From assembly GCF_038069655.2 (NCBI RefSeq), contig NZ_CP150951.2, forward strand, positions 1,576,001-1,640,000: a stretch of DNA of 64,000 bases, read 5' to 3'. The translations under genes were made by a program, and so were the position numbers. Shown here piece after piece: positions 1 to 7,874 of the stretch. The notes beneath the pieces were generated by a model. That model made no database searches and was not told the DNA's origin. It saw only the letters and a program-made list of their open reading frames with translations. The first letter of the stretch is position 1. Each line of letters opens with the position of its first letter. This DNA is from Yoonia sp. BS5-3. Lineage in GTDB: Bacteria; Pseudomonadota; Alphaproteobacteria; Rhodobacterales; Rhodobacteraceae.

Positions 1-444
1 AAGCACGCGGGCATTGCGATCAGGCGCGGCAAAAACGGTTTCGGCTTCACCTACACGGTCCATGCAGGAAAATTCGTTCAGGGAATCAGCAGGTTCAGGC
101 GGCTGCACATCCAGATCCAGGCGCAGGGCCAAATCAAGGCGGGGATCGGTGGGCCACCGGATTGTTTGAAACTGGGGCTGATCTGTATCCACCCGGCAGC
201 TTCGATCCGCTTCCTGCGCGAGAATTCGGTTTACCATGATGGTTGCCTGGGCCCCCACAGCAGGCGAGCTGGTCGTGCAATCGGCATTGTCAAAAACGGC
301 CTGTCCAAGCGGGCTGGAAAAGCAATAGCCCGCGCTACTAGCCATGGCATTACGCGCAAACCACAGCTCTTCGCAGGCTGCATCGCTTTGGGCCATCAGC
401 AGATTGGGTAGCAACATGAACAGTAATAGAAACCGAACCATCAT
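1..444 (-). CDS. Secreted DUF4453-like protein, C-terminus cut by window edge
   Basis: The minus strand is open from an ATG ATG pair at 444/441 through the left edge (148 codons seen). A GGAAGGG ribosome site sits directly upstream, so the second ATG (441) may be the true start. The product begins with a hydrophobic signal peptide (MVRFLLLFMLLPNLLMAQ), followed by CEELWFARNAMASSAGYCF and then a FDNADC segment. That LW-x-RN-x-GYCF pattern is typical of YARHG/DUF4453 proteins in Rhodobacteraceae, so an exported protein with disulfides is likely. Its function is unknown, and the downstream end lies outside the window. Confidence 0.6.
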   Translation of the reverse strand, partial: MMVRFLLLFMLLPNLLMAQSDAACEELWFARNAMASSAGYCFSSPLGQAVFDNADCTTSSPAVGAQATIMVNRILAQEADRSCRVDTDQPQFQTIRWPTDPRLDLALRLDLDVQPPEPADSLNEFSCMDRVGEAETVFAAPDRNARVL

Positions 445-522
445 CCCTTCCTTTCAGCATGCAGCATAGCAACAGCGGATCGCGCCACATAGCACGCAGG
501 TTAGGTTTATCGGTTTAGGCGG

Positions 523-548
523 AAAAAGCCCCGGGTTTTGCCCGGGGC
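523..548 (-). terminator. Intrinsic terminator after chrR
   Basis: On the minus strand an 8-bp perfect GC stem (GCCCCGGG / CCCGGGGC, 5-nt loop, 528-548) is followed by TTTTT. It lies about 40 nt after the chrR stop and ends the rpoE-chrR transcript. Confidence 0.85.
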
Positions 549-589
549 CTTGCCAAAAAAGCAGGCTTTTGCTGGTTAGGGTGCTGACC

Positions 590-1252
590 CTAGATGCCCA
601 CAAAACGCTGTGCGATACGGGGCATCAAGCCGGTAAAGCGCAATGGGGCGTCAGTTGCTGCCAGACAGATGCAATCAGCACCTTCTTCGGCCACGGGTGT
701 GTGATGCAGGTCTTCATTGGCCACTTCGATATCGCCAGCAGCGAACCGGTCGGTTTCATCGACAAACGCGCCCTGCAGGACCAACGTCAGTTCGGTGCCG
801 CGATGGCCATGGTCCGGCACCGCCGTACCTGCGGGAATGCGCAACAGGCGGACCGTTGCATCGCCATCCGTATTCAGGATCATCTGGCTGACACCGCCAC
901 CGACTTTGCGCCATTTCACATCTTTCAAATCCCCACCAACATAATCGGCCAAGGGGGCGGGAAAGACGCCGCCGGCGGCTTGCTTGCGTGCAATTGGCGG
1001 GGCGCTGTGACCGCTTTCAATCAAAGCCATGGTCGCGGCCAGGGAATCGGCTGCCATATCGACCGGCGAGGCGCCCATCATGACTTCACCGCCCACAGCT
1101 TCATATTCGGCCAAAGCGGCGCGGCAAGTGTCGCACATCGAAATATGCGAGGCGACAACGAGGCTAAACGCCTCGGGCAGCGTGCCCGCAGCATAGCCCA
1201 TCAACAAAGGCTCGGTCAGGTGATGCTTAATCTGTTTCATTTCACTCATCAT
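590..1252 (-). CDS. chrR: ChrR-type zinc anti-sigma factor with cupin domain
   Basis: This is the anti-sigma factor that holds the adjacent RpoE until singlet oxygen or organic peroxide stress releases it. The N-terminal zinc anti-sigma domain shows H10/H11 and H36-x3-C40-x2-C43. A cupin-like C-terminal domain follows, with H148-x-H150-x3-E154 and H183/H184, matching the usual two-domain ChrR layout and length (220 aa, or 219 from the second Met). The start overlaps the rpoE stop by ATGA, so translation is coupled. A terminator follows at 523-548. The family, the rpoE pairing and the promoter type agree, so the assignment is firm. Confidence 0.93.
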   Translation of the reverse strand: MMSEMKQIKHHLTEPLLMGYAAGTLPEAFSLVVASHISMCDTCRAALAEYEAVGGEVMMGASPVDMAADSLAATMALIESGHSAPPIARKQAAGGVFPAPLADYVGGDLKDVKWRKVGGGVSQMILNTDGDATVRLLRIPAGTAVPDHGHRGTELTLVLQGAFVDETDRFAAGDIEVANEDLHHTPVAEEGADCICLAATDAPLRFTGLMPRIAQRFVGI

Positions 1253-1800
1253 GTCATTGCGTGGCGCAAGCGGTCCAGCGCCAGTCTTATTCGCGATTTG
1301 ATCGTGCCCAATGGCAGTCCGGTCTCAGCTGCGATTTCGCTATGGCTGAGATCGCCGAAATAGGCCTTCTCAATCAGTTTCCGTTGCTCAGGGGGCAATT
1401 TTGAAATCGCCTCGCCCAGTTGTTCCGTTTCTTGTTGCAAGCCCAGCGCCTCGGCCTGTTCCGGTTCGGCCTCGGGGCCCCATGGCAAATCTTCTGGTTC
1501 AGGCCGGCGCTGTTTGCGCAGCATGTCGATGTTCCGGTTCCGGGCGATGGTGAATATCCATGTAGATACGCTCGCCTTCGTCGGGTCGAACAAATGGGCC
1601 TTGTTCCATAAGGTCGCCATGACCTCTTGCGTACACTCCTCTGCCAGCTCCGGGCTGGCCCCTGATTTCATCAAAAACGACTTCACGCGCGGGGCGAAAT
1701 AACCAAAGATTTCAGCAAAAGCTGCTTTATCTTTGTGATCGCGGACCGCTTCGACCTGGATGATCCAGGCCTTGCGCTTCGACGTTTCTTCAATCGTCAC
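1249..1800 (-). CDS. rpoE: ECF sigma factor RpoE (ECF11 group)
   Basis: Sigma factor for the singlet-oxygen response, 183 aa with the GTG start chosen here. Region 2 contains the FDPTKASVSTWIFTIARNRNIDMLRK segment (too long to be chance), and region 4 ends in the helix-turn-helix LSHSEIAAETGLPLGTIKSR. The open frame extends upstream to 2196, but an RpoE-type promoter at 1910-1939 places the transcript start near 1903, which rules out the distant upstream starts. The GTG at 1800 puts the conserved Trp at residue 12, as in the R. sphaeroides protein recalled from memory. Cotranscribed and coupled with chrR. Confidence 0.92.
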   Translation of the reverse strand: MTIEETSKRKAWIIQVEAVRDHKDKAAFAEIFGYFAPRVKSFLMKSGASPELAEECTQEVMATLWNKAHLFDPTKASVSTWIFTIARNRNIDMLRKQRRPEPEDLPWGPEAEPEQAEALGLQQETEQLGEAISKLPPEQRKLIEKAYFGDLSHSEIAAETGLPLGTIKSRIRLALDRLRHAMT

Positions 1801-1909
1801 CTTCTGTGCCCCCGGCTTGCGAAAACCTCGCGCTTTCAACCCGTTATAGGCTGAAACCTGACGCGATGCATCCGTTTTCGGCAACACTTGTGTTTCGTTC
1901 AACATACAG

Positions 1910-1939
1910 TGTTTACGGGCATGTGCGGGGATTGGATCA
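1910..1939 (-). promoter_or_regulatory. RpoE-dependent promoter of rpoE-chrR (autoregulation)
   Basis: On the minus strand TGATCC (1939-1934), an 18-nt spacer and TAAACA (1915-1910) match the alphaproteobacterial RpoE consensus TGATCC-N18-TAA. The leader to the rpoE GTG is about 100 nt. Confidence 0.85.
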
Positions 1940-1960
1940 CCCGCTATGACATTTTTCTTA

Positions 1961-1990
1961 TGATCCGCCATCGCGTGCCCTGCGTAAGAA
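1961..1990 (+). promoter_or_regulatory. RpoE-dependent promoter of the 2030-6617 operon
   Basis: TGATCC (1961-1966), exactly 18 nt, then TAAGAA (1985-1990). The spacing equals that of the opposed rpoE promoter. A GGAAAG ribosome site at 2015-2020 and the ATG at 2030 follow. Confidence 0.88.
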
Positions 1991-2029
1991 AAGCAATACA
2001 CCAAAAGACACATCGGAAAGACGATCTTC

Positions 2030-3331
2030 ATGCCATTTGAAACTGCAACGAACCGGCCACGCAAAATCGCAGTGATCGGGGCCGGGATATCTGGCATGGG
2101 GGCAGCGCATGCGTTGTCAAAAGACCACCACGTCGTCTTGTTCGAGGCGGAACGACGCCTGGGGGGGCATGCGCGCACCCGCTTTGCCGGGCCCAATAAT
2201 GATCAGGCGGTCGATACCGGATTTATCGTCTTTAATGATGCCAATTACCCAAACCTGACAGCACTGTTTGATCATCTGGACGTGCCGATTGTCGACAGTA
2301 ACATGAGCTTTGGTGCCTCATTCAATGGCGGCGAGATGGAATATGCGCTGCAGGACCTAAATTCACTTTTCGCAACGCGCAGCAACATCGTGAACCCGAA
2401 ATTTTACCGGATGTTGCGCGATCTGATCCGGTTCAACCGCGATGGGCTGGCGGCAAGTCAAAACGACGAAAGCCTGACCGTCGGCGGCTTGATGAAAAAG
2501 CTACGGCTGAGCGATTACTTTCGCGATCACTACCTGCTGCCCTTCTCCGGCGCGATCTGGTCCACGCCCAAGGAAAAGATACTCGACTTCCCCGCCTATG
2601 CCATGATGCGGTTTTTCGACAATCACGCATTGCTCAGCGCGTCGGGGCAGCATCAATGGTACACGGTTGATGGCGGCTCGCATCAATATGTGACCCGGCT
2701 TGAGGCCGATATGCGCAAACGGGGCATCGATATGCGGCTCGGCGCGCCGATCCAAGGGGTGCGCCGTGACCCGTTTGGGGCAGATGTCCGCGCAATCGGT
2801 GGTGATTGGGAACGGTTTGATGAGGTGGTCTTTGCCACCCATTCCGACGACACACTGGCGATCCTGTCCGATGCGACGCAATCCGAAAAAGACGTGCTTG
2901 GCGCTGTGCGCTACCAGCCAAACCGGATTGTCCTGCATTCAGACACTTCCGTTATGCCCAAGCGGCGGCAGGTCTGGTCATCCTGGACCTATACCGAAGA
3001 CAACCAACGCAACGCGCAAGAGATCGACCTGACCTATTGGATGAACTCACTGCAGCCGTGGCTGAAGGGGCAGGATTTCATGGTGACCCTGAACAGCAAA
3101 CGGCCTATCCGCGAAGATCTGATCTGGGATGAGGTCACGCTGCGTCATCCGGTCTATGATCTGGCCGCGCTGAAAGCCCAGCAGGATGCGGCCGCCATGA
3201 ACGGCTCAAACCGGACATGGTTCTGTGGGGCCTGGATGAAAAACGGCTTCCACGAAGACGGGCTGTCCAGCGCGCTGGATGTGGTGCACGCGCTGAACGC
3301 GGCCGAACATCTGGACATCGCAGCAGAGTGA
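2030..3331 (+). CDS. FAD-dependent amine oxidase-family oxidoreductase (UfaD-like)
   Basis: 433 aa flavoprotein. The N-terminus has the dinucleotide fold IAVIGAGISGMGAAHAL followed by an acidic strand end (FEAERRLGGHART). The C-terminus has the second FAD-contact motif WFCGAWMKNGFHEDGLSSA. It heads five tightly packed same-strand genes behind an RpoE promoter. In R. sphaeroides the corresponding first gene (RSP_1091, from memory) is a flavin oxidase required for furan fatty acid synthesis and later described as a methyl-vaccenate desaturase (UfaD). The equivalent role here is an inference from family and gene order. Other flavin amine oxidases cannot be excluded. Confidence 0.8.
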   Translation: MPFETATNRPRKIAVIGAGISGMGAAHALSKDHHVVLFEAERRLGGHARTRFAGPNNDQAVDTGFIVFNDANYPNLTALFDHLDVPIVDSNMSFGASFNGGEMEYALQDLNSLFATRSNIVNPKFYRMLRDLIRFNRDGLAASQNDESLTVGGLMKKLRLSDYFRDHYLLPFSGAIWSTPKEKILDFPAYAMMRFFDNHALLSASGQHQWYTVDGGSHQYVTRLEADMRKRGIDMRLGAPIQGVRRDPFGADVRAIGGDWERFDEVVFATHSDDTLAILSDATQSEKDVLGAVRYQPNRIVLHSDTSVMPKRRQVWSSWTYTEDNQRNAQEIDLTYWMNSLQPWLKGQDFMVTLNSKRPIREDLIWDEVTLRHPVYDLAALKAQQDAAAMNGSNRTWFCGAWMKNGFHEDGLSSALDVVHALNAAEHLDIAAE

Positions 3332-4080
3332 CCCAGCCCATCCATCATATCGCAGGCGAGACGTATCACGGCAGGCGCGGGGCAACCAAAAACGCCTTTC
3401 GGTATTCCATCGACTATGTACTGCTGGACGCCGAAAGCGCGCCCAAAACGCCGCGTCTTTTTGGACGCAACGGTGGGGGCCTGATGTCGCTGCATGACAG
3501 CGACCATGGCGGTCCGCCGAAAGAGGGGCGCGGCGCGGCTTGGGTGCGCGACATTTTGCAGGCGCATGACATTCCGGCCCCGGCCCGGATTGAACTATTG
3601 GCCCAACCACGGGTGCTGGGGCATGTGTTCAACCCGGTGTCTTTCTGGCTGTGCTATGATGATGCGCTGACCACCGTGATTGCCGAAGTAACCAATACTT
3701 TTGGCGATCGGCATTCCTATCTTTGCAGACATGATGATGGGCGGGCGATCACAAAGGCAGATACAATCGCGGCCAAGAAACTGATGCATGTTTCGCCTTT
3801 TCAGCCAATGGAAGGCGGATATGTGTTTCGATTTGATATTTCTGCAGATGATATCAATATTTGGATCGACTATAGCTGCGGACAAGGCGGGCTGATTGCA
3901 ACGCTCAAGGGCGCGCGCAAGCCGATCACGAATGGCTCTATCCTGCGGGCGTTGTTCCGGCGGCCACTGGGGTCACGCCGGGTGCTGACCTTGATCCATT
4001 GGCAAGCACTGAAGCTTTGGATGAAAGGGGTGCGCTACCGGCCGCAACCGGCCCCACCGGCGGAAGAGGTCAGCAGATGA
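3328..4080 (+). CDS. DUF1365 family protein
   Basis: 250 aa, starting at a GTG that overlaps the preceding stop (GTGA). The protein carries the DUF1365 signature region around RVLGHVFNPVSFWLCYD, then a FGDRHSY segment. An ORF extension upstream overlaps the oxidoreductase in another frame and is rejected. DUF1365 proteins commonly sit beside flavin amine oxidases and cyclopropane-type lipid methyltransferases, which suggests a role in membrane lipid modification. The biochemical activity is unknown. Transcribed with the RpoE-controlled operon and coupled to genes on both sides by 4-nt overlaps. Confidence 0.85.
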   Translation: MTQPIHHIAGETYHGRRGATKNAFRYSIDYVLLDAESAPKTPRLFGRNGGGLMSLHDSDHGGPPKEGRGAAWVRDILQAHDIPAPARIELLAQPRVLGHVFNPVSFWLCYDDALTTVIAEVTNTFGDRHSYLCRHDDGRAITKADTIAAKKLMHVSPFQPMEGGYVFRFDISADDINIWIDYSCGQGGLIATLKGARKPITNGSILRALFRRPLGSRRVLTLIHWQALKLWMKGVRYRPQPAPPAEEVSR

Positions 4081-5306
4081 AAGCCCTGGCTGAGCGGCTG
4101 CCGGCCTATACCGGCTTTGCCGCTGTGCTGGCCGGGGCGGGCCTGCCGATTTATATCTACGCACCAAAATATTATGCGGATACTTACGGGGTCAGCCTGA
4201 CAGCGCTGGGCGCGGTTCTGTTTGGGTTGCGGCTGATCGATGTGGTGCAGGACCCGGTTCTTGGCTGGCTGAGCGAGCGGCTGAACCGCAGCAAAAAGCA
4301 GATCATCACAGCCGTTGCGGGGCTGCTGGCCCTGTCCATGATCGGACTTTTTGCGGTCAGACCGCCGGTCGATCCACTCTGGTGGTTCGGGATCACGATC
4401 ACCGGGCTTTTCACGGCCTTCAGCTTCCTTTCGATCAATTTCTACGCGCAAGGGATCAGCAAGGCTGGCAACGACCCGCAAGGGCATATGCGCCTGGCGG
4501 CATGGCGCGAAAGCGGGGCGTTATTGGGGGTCTGCATCGCGGCGGTAATCCCAACGGCATTGGCCGGAATGGTCGCGGCACCTTTTGCGGCGTTTGCCTA
4601 TGGCTTTGCCGCCGTGACCCTGATCGCCGCGGTTTTCATGTGGCCCGAATGGAAAGAGCAGGCCAGCCCAGAGCCATCATATATCAAAGATATCCTGCGT
4701 GACCGGACCGCCCGCAAACTACTGATCCTGGCGCTGATCAACGCAGCACCGCTGGCTGTCTCATCCACGCTTTTTCTATTCTATGTCGAAAGCAAATTGC
4801 AGGCGGCAGGCTGGGAAGGGGGGCTTTTGGTCCTGTTCTTTCTGGCAGCGGCCGTGTCATCGCCGCTGTGGTCAATGTTGGCGCGGCACTTTGGGGCAAA
4901 GCCTGTTTTGATCACCGCCATGGTCCTGGCCGTTGCGTCATTTGGCTACACGCTCACTTTATCTGCGGGGGATGTGATCCCTTTCGCGATTGTCTGCGTA
5001 TTAAGTGGAGCAACGATCGGGGCAGACCTGACACTTTTGCCTGCGATGTTTGCAAAACGCATGTCCGTCATCTCGCCCAATGGGGGGCAAGGCTTTGGGC
5101 TTTGGAACCTGGTGAACAAATTCACCCTGGCTTTCGCGGCAGTGCTTTTGCTGCCGCTTCTGGAACGATCCGGCTTTGTGGCAGGGCAATCTGATTTGCC
5201 GCCCGAGGCGATAACCATGCTGACGGTGCTTTACGCGCTGGTGCCGTCGCTTTTGAAACTTGTGGCAATCGGCCTGCTGTTTGCTACCAAATTCGAGGAC
5301 GATTGA
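4077..5306 (+). CDS. GPH/MelB-like MFS transporter of the RpoE operon
   Basis: 409 aa, about twelve hydrophobic segments, starting at an ATG that overlaps the DUF1365 stop (ATGA). The segment LRLIDVVQDPVLGWLSER resembles the conserved loop of glycoside-pentoside-hexuronide (MelB-type) carriers (D-x2-x-DP-x-GW). In this context it is unlikely to be a sugar carrier. A lipid or lipid-like substrate fits the neighbours better, but that is inference. The order oxidase-DUF1365-MFS-DUF3833-SDR matches the recalled RSP_1091-1087 block. Confidence 0.82.
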   Translation: MKALAERLPAYTGFAAVLAGAGLPIYIYAPKYYADTYGVSLTALGAVLFGLRLIDVVQDPVLGWLSERLNRSKKQIITAVAGLLALSMIGLFAVRPPVDPLWWFGITITGLFTAFSFLSINFYAQGISKAGNDPQGHMRLAAWRESGALLGVCIAAVIPTALAGMVAAPFAAFAYGFAAVTLIAAVFMWPEWKEQASPEPSYIKDILRDRTARKLLILALINAAPLAVSSTLFLFYVESKLQAAGWEGGLLVLFFLAAAVSSPLWSMLARHFGAKPVLITAMVLAVASFGYTLTLSAGDVIPFAIVCVLSGATIGADLTLLPAMFAKRMSVISPNGGQGFGLWNLVNKFTLAFAAVLLLPLLERSGFVAGQSDLPPEAITMLTVLYALVPSLLKLVAIGLLFATKFEDD

Positions 5307-5878
5307 TGTCTGTTTTGACGTACATCCTGATCGGTGCGGCCTTGATGGGGTTGGCATTTTTCTTGAAGATCCGCTTTGCATCTTTTGGAGCGCAGACACC
5401 GGATGATTATGCCGACGGGCCCACATTTGACATCCGTGAACGCTTTAACGGGCCGATCCAATGCGAGGGCGTGATTTACGGACCAACGGGGCGGGTCTCA
5501 TCCCGTTTCGTCGCTGATTTTGAGGCCTCATGGGAAGGCAATATCGGCACCATGGTCGAAAAGTTTCACTATGACAGCGGGCAGGTGCAAGACCGTGTCT
5601 GGACGCTGACCCTTGGCAATGATGGCCGTATTCGCGCCGAAGCCCCGGATCTGGTCGCCCCCGGCCATGGCCAACAAAGCGGGTCAGCGGTTCTGCTGAA
5701 ATACCGTATCAAATTGACGTCAGAGGCTGGCGGTCACGCACTGGATGTTACAGATTGGATGTATCTGATGGCCAACGGGTCGATCATGAACCGCAGCCAG
5801 TTCCGTAAATTCGGGATCAAAGTTGCCGAATTGGTCGCCACGATGCGCCCCAAAGACAAAACCTACGCAGGAGAATAA
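5306..5878 (+). CDS. DUF3833 family protein
   Basis: 190 aa from the ATG that shares one base with the preceding TGA (TGATG). A single N-terminal hydrophobic helix (VLTYILIGAALMGLAFFL) suggests a membrane anchor or signal. The remainder is a soluble, lipocalin-like domain with FNGPIQCEGVIYGPTGRVSSRF and a DWMYLMANGSIMNRSQFRKFGIKV end typical of DUF3833. Function unknown. Position in the RpoE operon ties it to the same stress or lipid pathway. Ribosome reinitiation is likely given the one-base overlap. Confidence 0.8.
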   Translation: MSVLTYILIGAALMGLAFFLKIRFASFGAQTPDDYADGPTFDIRERFNGPIQCEGVIYGPTGRVSSRFVADFEASWEGNIGTMVEKFHYDSGQVQDRVWTLTLGNDGRIRAEAPDLVAPGHGQQSGSAVLLKYRIKLTSEAGGHALDVTDWMYLMANGSIMNRSQFRKFGIKVAELVATMRPKDKTYAGE

Positions 5879-5879
5879 C

Positions 5880-6617
5880 GTGAAGAACTGGCAAGGAAAA
5901 CGATACTGGCTTGTAGGTGCAAGCGAAGGTTTAGGACGCGAGCTAGCCTTTACGCTTAGCCGTGTCGGGACCGAGGTGATCGTTTCCGCCAGATCCGAGG
6001 ACCGCCTGAAAGAACTGGTCGCCGAACTGCCCGGCAAAGCGTCTTACGTTCCTGTTGATGTCACGGACAGGGCCGCTGTCGAAAAAGCTGCCGCCGAGGT
6101 CGGGGATATCGACGGGGTGATTTATCTGGCCGGGGTTTATTGGCCCATGCAGGCCGCAGAATGGGACAATGAAAAGGCCGATCTGATGGGCGAGGTGAAT
6201 TTCCTTGGCGCATCGCGCGTCGCCGGGGCCGTCATCAAGGATATGCTCGCCAAGCAGGCTGGCCATATCGTTTTGGTCGGCTCACTGGCCGGTTTCCGGG
6301 GGCAGGCTGGGGCCATCGGGTATAGCGCATCAAAAGCCGGGATGATGACCCTGGCCGAATCCATGCAGGCCGATCTGCGCAAGTCGCCGGTTTCGGTCCA
6401 GCTGGTGAACCCCGGCTTTATCAAAACGCGGCTGACCGACAAGAACACATTCAACATGCCGTTCATCATGTCCGCCGAAGATGCTGCCAAAGAAGTGTTC
6501 GAACACATGAACACGGATGGCTTCAAGAAAAGCTTTCCAATGGTCTTTTCATGGCTGTTCCGCCTGTCCCAATTCATGCCGGACTGGATGTATTACCGGA
6601 TTTTCGGGGCCAAGTAA
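5880..6617 (+). CDS. Short-chain dehydrogenase/reductase, last gene of RpoE operon
   Basis: 245 aa from a GTG at 5880, with AGGAGA nine bases upstream. Features of a classical SDR are visible: the cofactor loop GASEGLG near residue 12, a catalytic Ser in VGSLAGF, and Y-S-A-S-K (YSASKAGMM) as the catalytic Tyr/Lys pair. Residues MYYRIFGAK end the protein. The substrate is not evident from sequence. In the recalled R. sphaeroides block the same position is taken by an SDR. The upstream in-frame ATG at 5823 lies inside DUF3833 and is less likely. Confidence 0.87.
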   Translation: MKNWQGKRYWLVGASEGLGRELAFTLSRVGTEVIVSARSEDRLKELVAELPGKASYVPVDVTDRAAVEKAAAEVGDIDGVIYLAGVYWPMQAAEWDNEKADLMGEVNFLGASRVAGAVIKDMLAKQAGHIVLVGSLAGFRGQAGAIGYSASKAGMMTLAESMQADLRKSPVSVQLVNPGFIKTRLTDKNTFNMPFIMSAEDAAKEVFEHMNTDGFKKSFPMVFSWLFRLSQFMPDWMYYRIFGAK

Positions 6618-6638
6618 GACGCATTGGTTTCACCTGCT

Positions 6639-6683
6639 GCGTATGTACGCCATATGTACAGCGTCTGTACGCCAAACATACGC
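6639..6683 (+). repeat. Dispersed intergenic repeat, copy A
   Basis: About 45 bp with three GTAC cores spaced 11 bp apart, and GCGTATG / CATACGC inverted at the ends. Closely similar sequence occurs at 30201-30240 and 37474-37517, always intergenic and in the same orientation. Here it lies between two convergent genes. Confidence 0.75.
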
Positions 6684-6691
6684 GCCTTATC

Positions 6692-7825
6692 TTACCGCGG
6701 CCAAGGGTTGCTGGCGGTCTTGTAAGCCGTCCAATCGGTAATTTCGGGATAATATCTTTCCCGCCATTGCTTGATCCGCGGATGCATCGTTTTGCGCCAC
6801 ATCGTCGGAAACATCGCGATCATGGTCATCAACGGATAGCCATAGGGCAATTGCGGGGCATCATCCTCGGAATAGGTTTGCAGCAGTGGAAAGCGGCGGT
6901 TTGGCTTGTAATGATGATCCGAATGGCGCTGCAAATTGATCAACAGCCAGTTTGACGCCCGATGCGCCGCATTCCATGAATGGCGGGGCAGCACATGTTC
7001 GTATTTGCCGTCCCCGATATGTTTGCGGGTCAGACCGTAATGTTCGACGTAATTCACCAGCTCAAGCTGGAACACCGCCCAAAAGGCCTGCACCGAAAAC
7101 AGAAAAATGCCCCACCAACCGCCGATAATCGCGGCCAACAGGATAAAGCCTGCTTGCAGCGCCCAATAGCGCCAAAACGGGTTGGATTTGTGGTGCCATT
7201 TCAACCCCTTGCGGTCCAGCATCGCTTGTTCTGCTTGAAACGCTGAAACCAAGGATTGCCGCAACACACGCGGAAAGAACCGGTAAAAGCTTTCGCCATA
7301 GCGCGCAGTCACCGGATCACGCGGCGTGCCCACATAGCGGTGATGGACCAGCAGATGCTCGGACCGGAAATGTGAATACAGCACAGAGGCCAGCAGGATA
7401 TCGGCCAGCCAGCGTTCAGGCTTTGGCTTTTGATGCATCAGCTCATGGCTGTAATTGATCCCGATCGTGCCCGACAAGATGCCCAGCCCGGCAAATAGCG
7501 CCCATTCCTCAACCCAATGCAGATGCCCTGATCGGGTGACGTAGATCATAAGGCCAAAGATCGTCACCAGTTGAACAGGTGTCCACAAAAGCGTGATCAA
7601 TCGGTGCCAGAACAGCTGATCTTCGGGCGTTGCGACATCCGCGTTGTCTGGATTCACCCCGATCACGAAATCAAGGCCCGTGAACAGATACCATGTCGAC
7701 AGCGGCAGCAGCAAAATCCACCAGCCGCCCAGCATCGCAACGCAGATCGCCAATGGCACCAGCCCAAGCGACAGCCAAAATGGCAATGCGGCCCCCAAAG
7801 TCGCGGTGTTTGTTTCTGCGGTCAT
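6692..7825 (-). CDS. alkB: AlkB-type membrane alkane 1-monooxygenase
   Basis: 377 aa integral membrane di-iron hydroxylase expected to convert n-alkanes to primary alcohols with rubredoxin electrons. The histidine boxes are visible: HELMH, EHLLVHH and LQRHSDHH, plus the AlkB-specific NYVEHYGL motif. Several hydrophobic spans precede box one. GGGAGG lies six nt before the ATG at 7825. An earlier ATG at 7831 abuts it and is unlikely. No rubredoxin or rubredoxin reductase gene is nearby. Motif set and length distinguish it from fatty-acid desaturases, although the substrate range is unknown. Confidence 0.88.
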   Translation of the reverse strand: MTAETNTATLGAALPFWLSLGLVPLAICVAMLGGWWILLLPLSTWYLFTGLDFVIGVNPDNADVATPEDQLFWHRLITLLWTPVQLVTIFGLMIYVTRSGHLHWVEEWALFAGLGILSGTIGINYSHELMHQKPKPERWLADILLASVLYSHFRSEHLLVHHRYVGTPRDPVTARYGESFYRFFPRVLRQSLVSAFQAEQAMLDRKGLKWHHKSNPFWRYWALQAGFILLAAIIGGWWGIFLFSVQAFWAVFQLELVNYVEHYGLTRKHIGDGKYEHVLPRHSWNAAHRASNWLLINLQRHSDHHYKPNRRFPLLQTYSEDDAPQLPYGYPLMTMIAMFPTMWRKTMHPRIKQWRERYYPEITDWTAYKTASNPWPR

Positions 7826-7874
7826 CACCATCCTCCCGCTGATAGCAAAACCCTAGTTAAGAACGTGCAAAGTC

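Noticed and set aside
569..1363. 264-codon plus-strand open frame opposite chrR
   Set aside because: It mirrors the chrR and rpoE coding strand; no ribosome site, no recognisable protein pattern, and chrR has clear motifs.
1801..2196. Longer rpoE starts upstream of the GTG at 1800
   Set aside because: They lie at or upstream of the predicted RpoE promoter (1910-1939), and the added residues do not resemble sigma factors.
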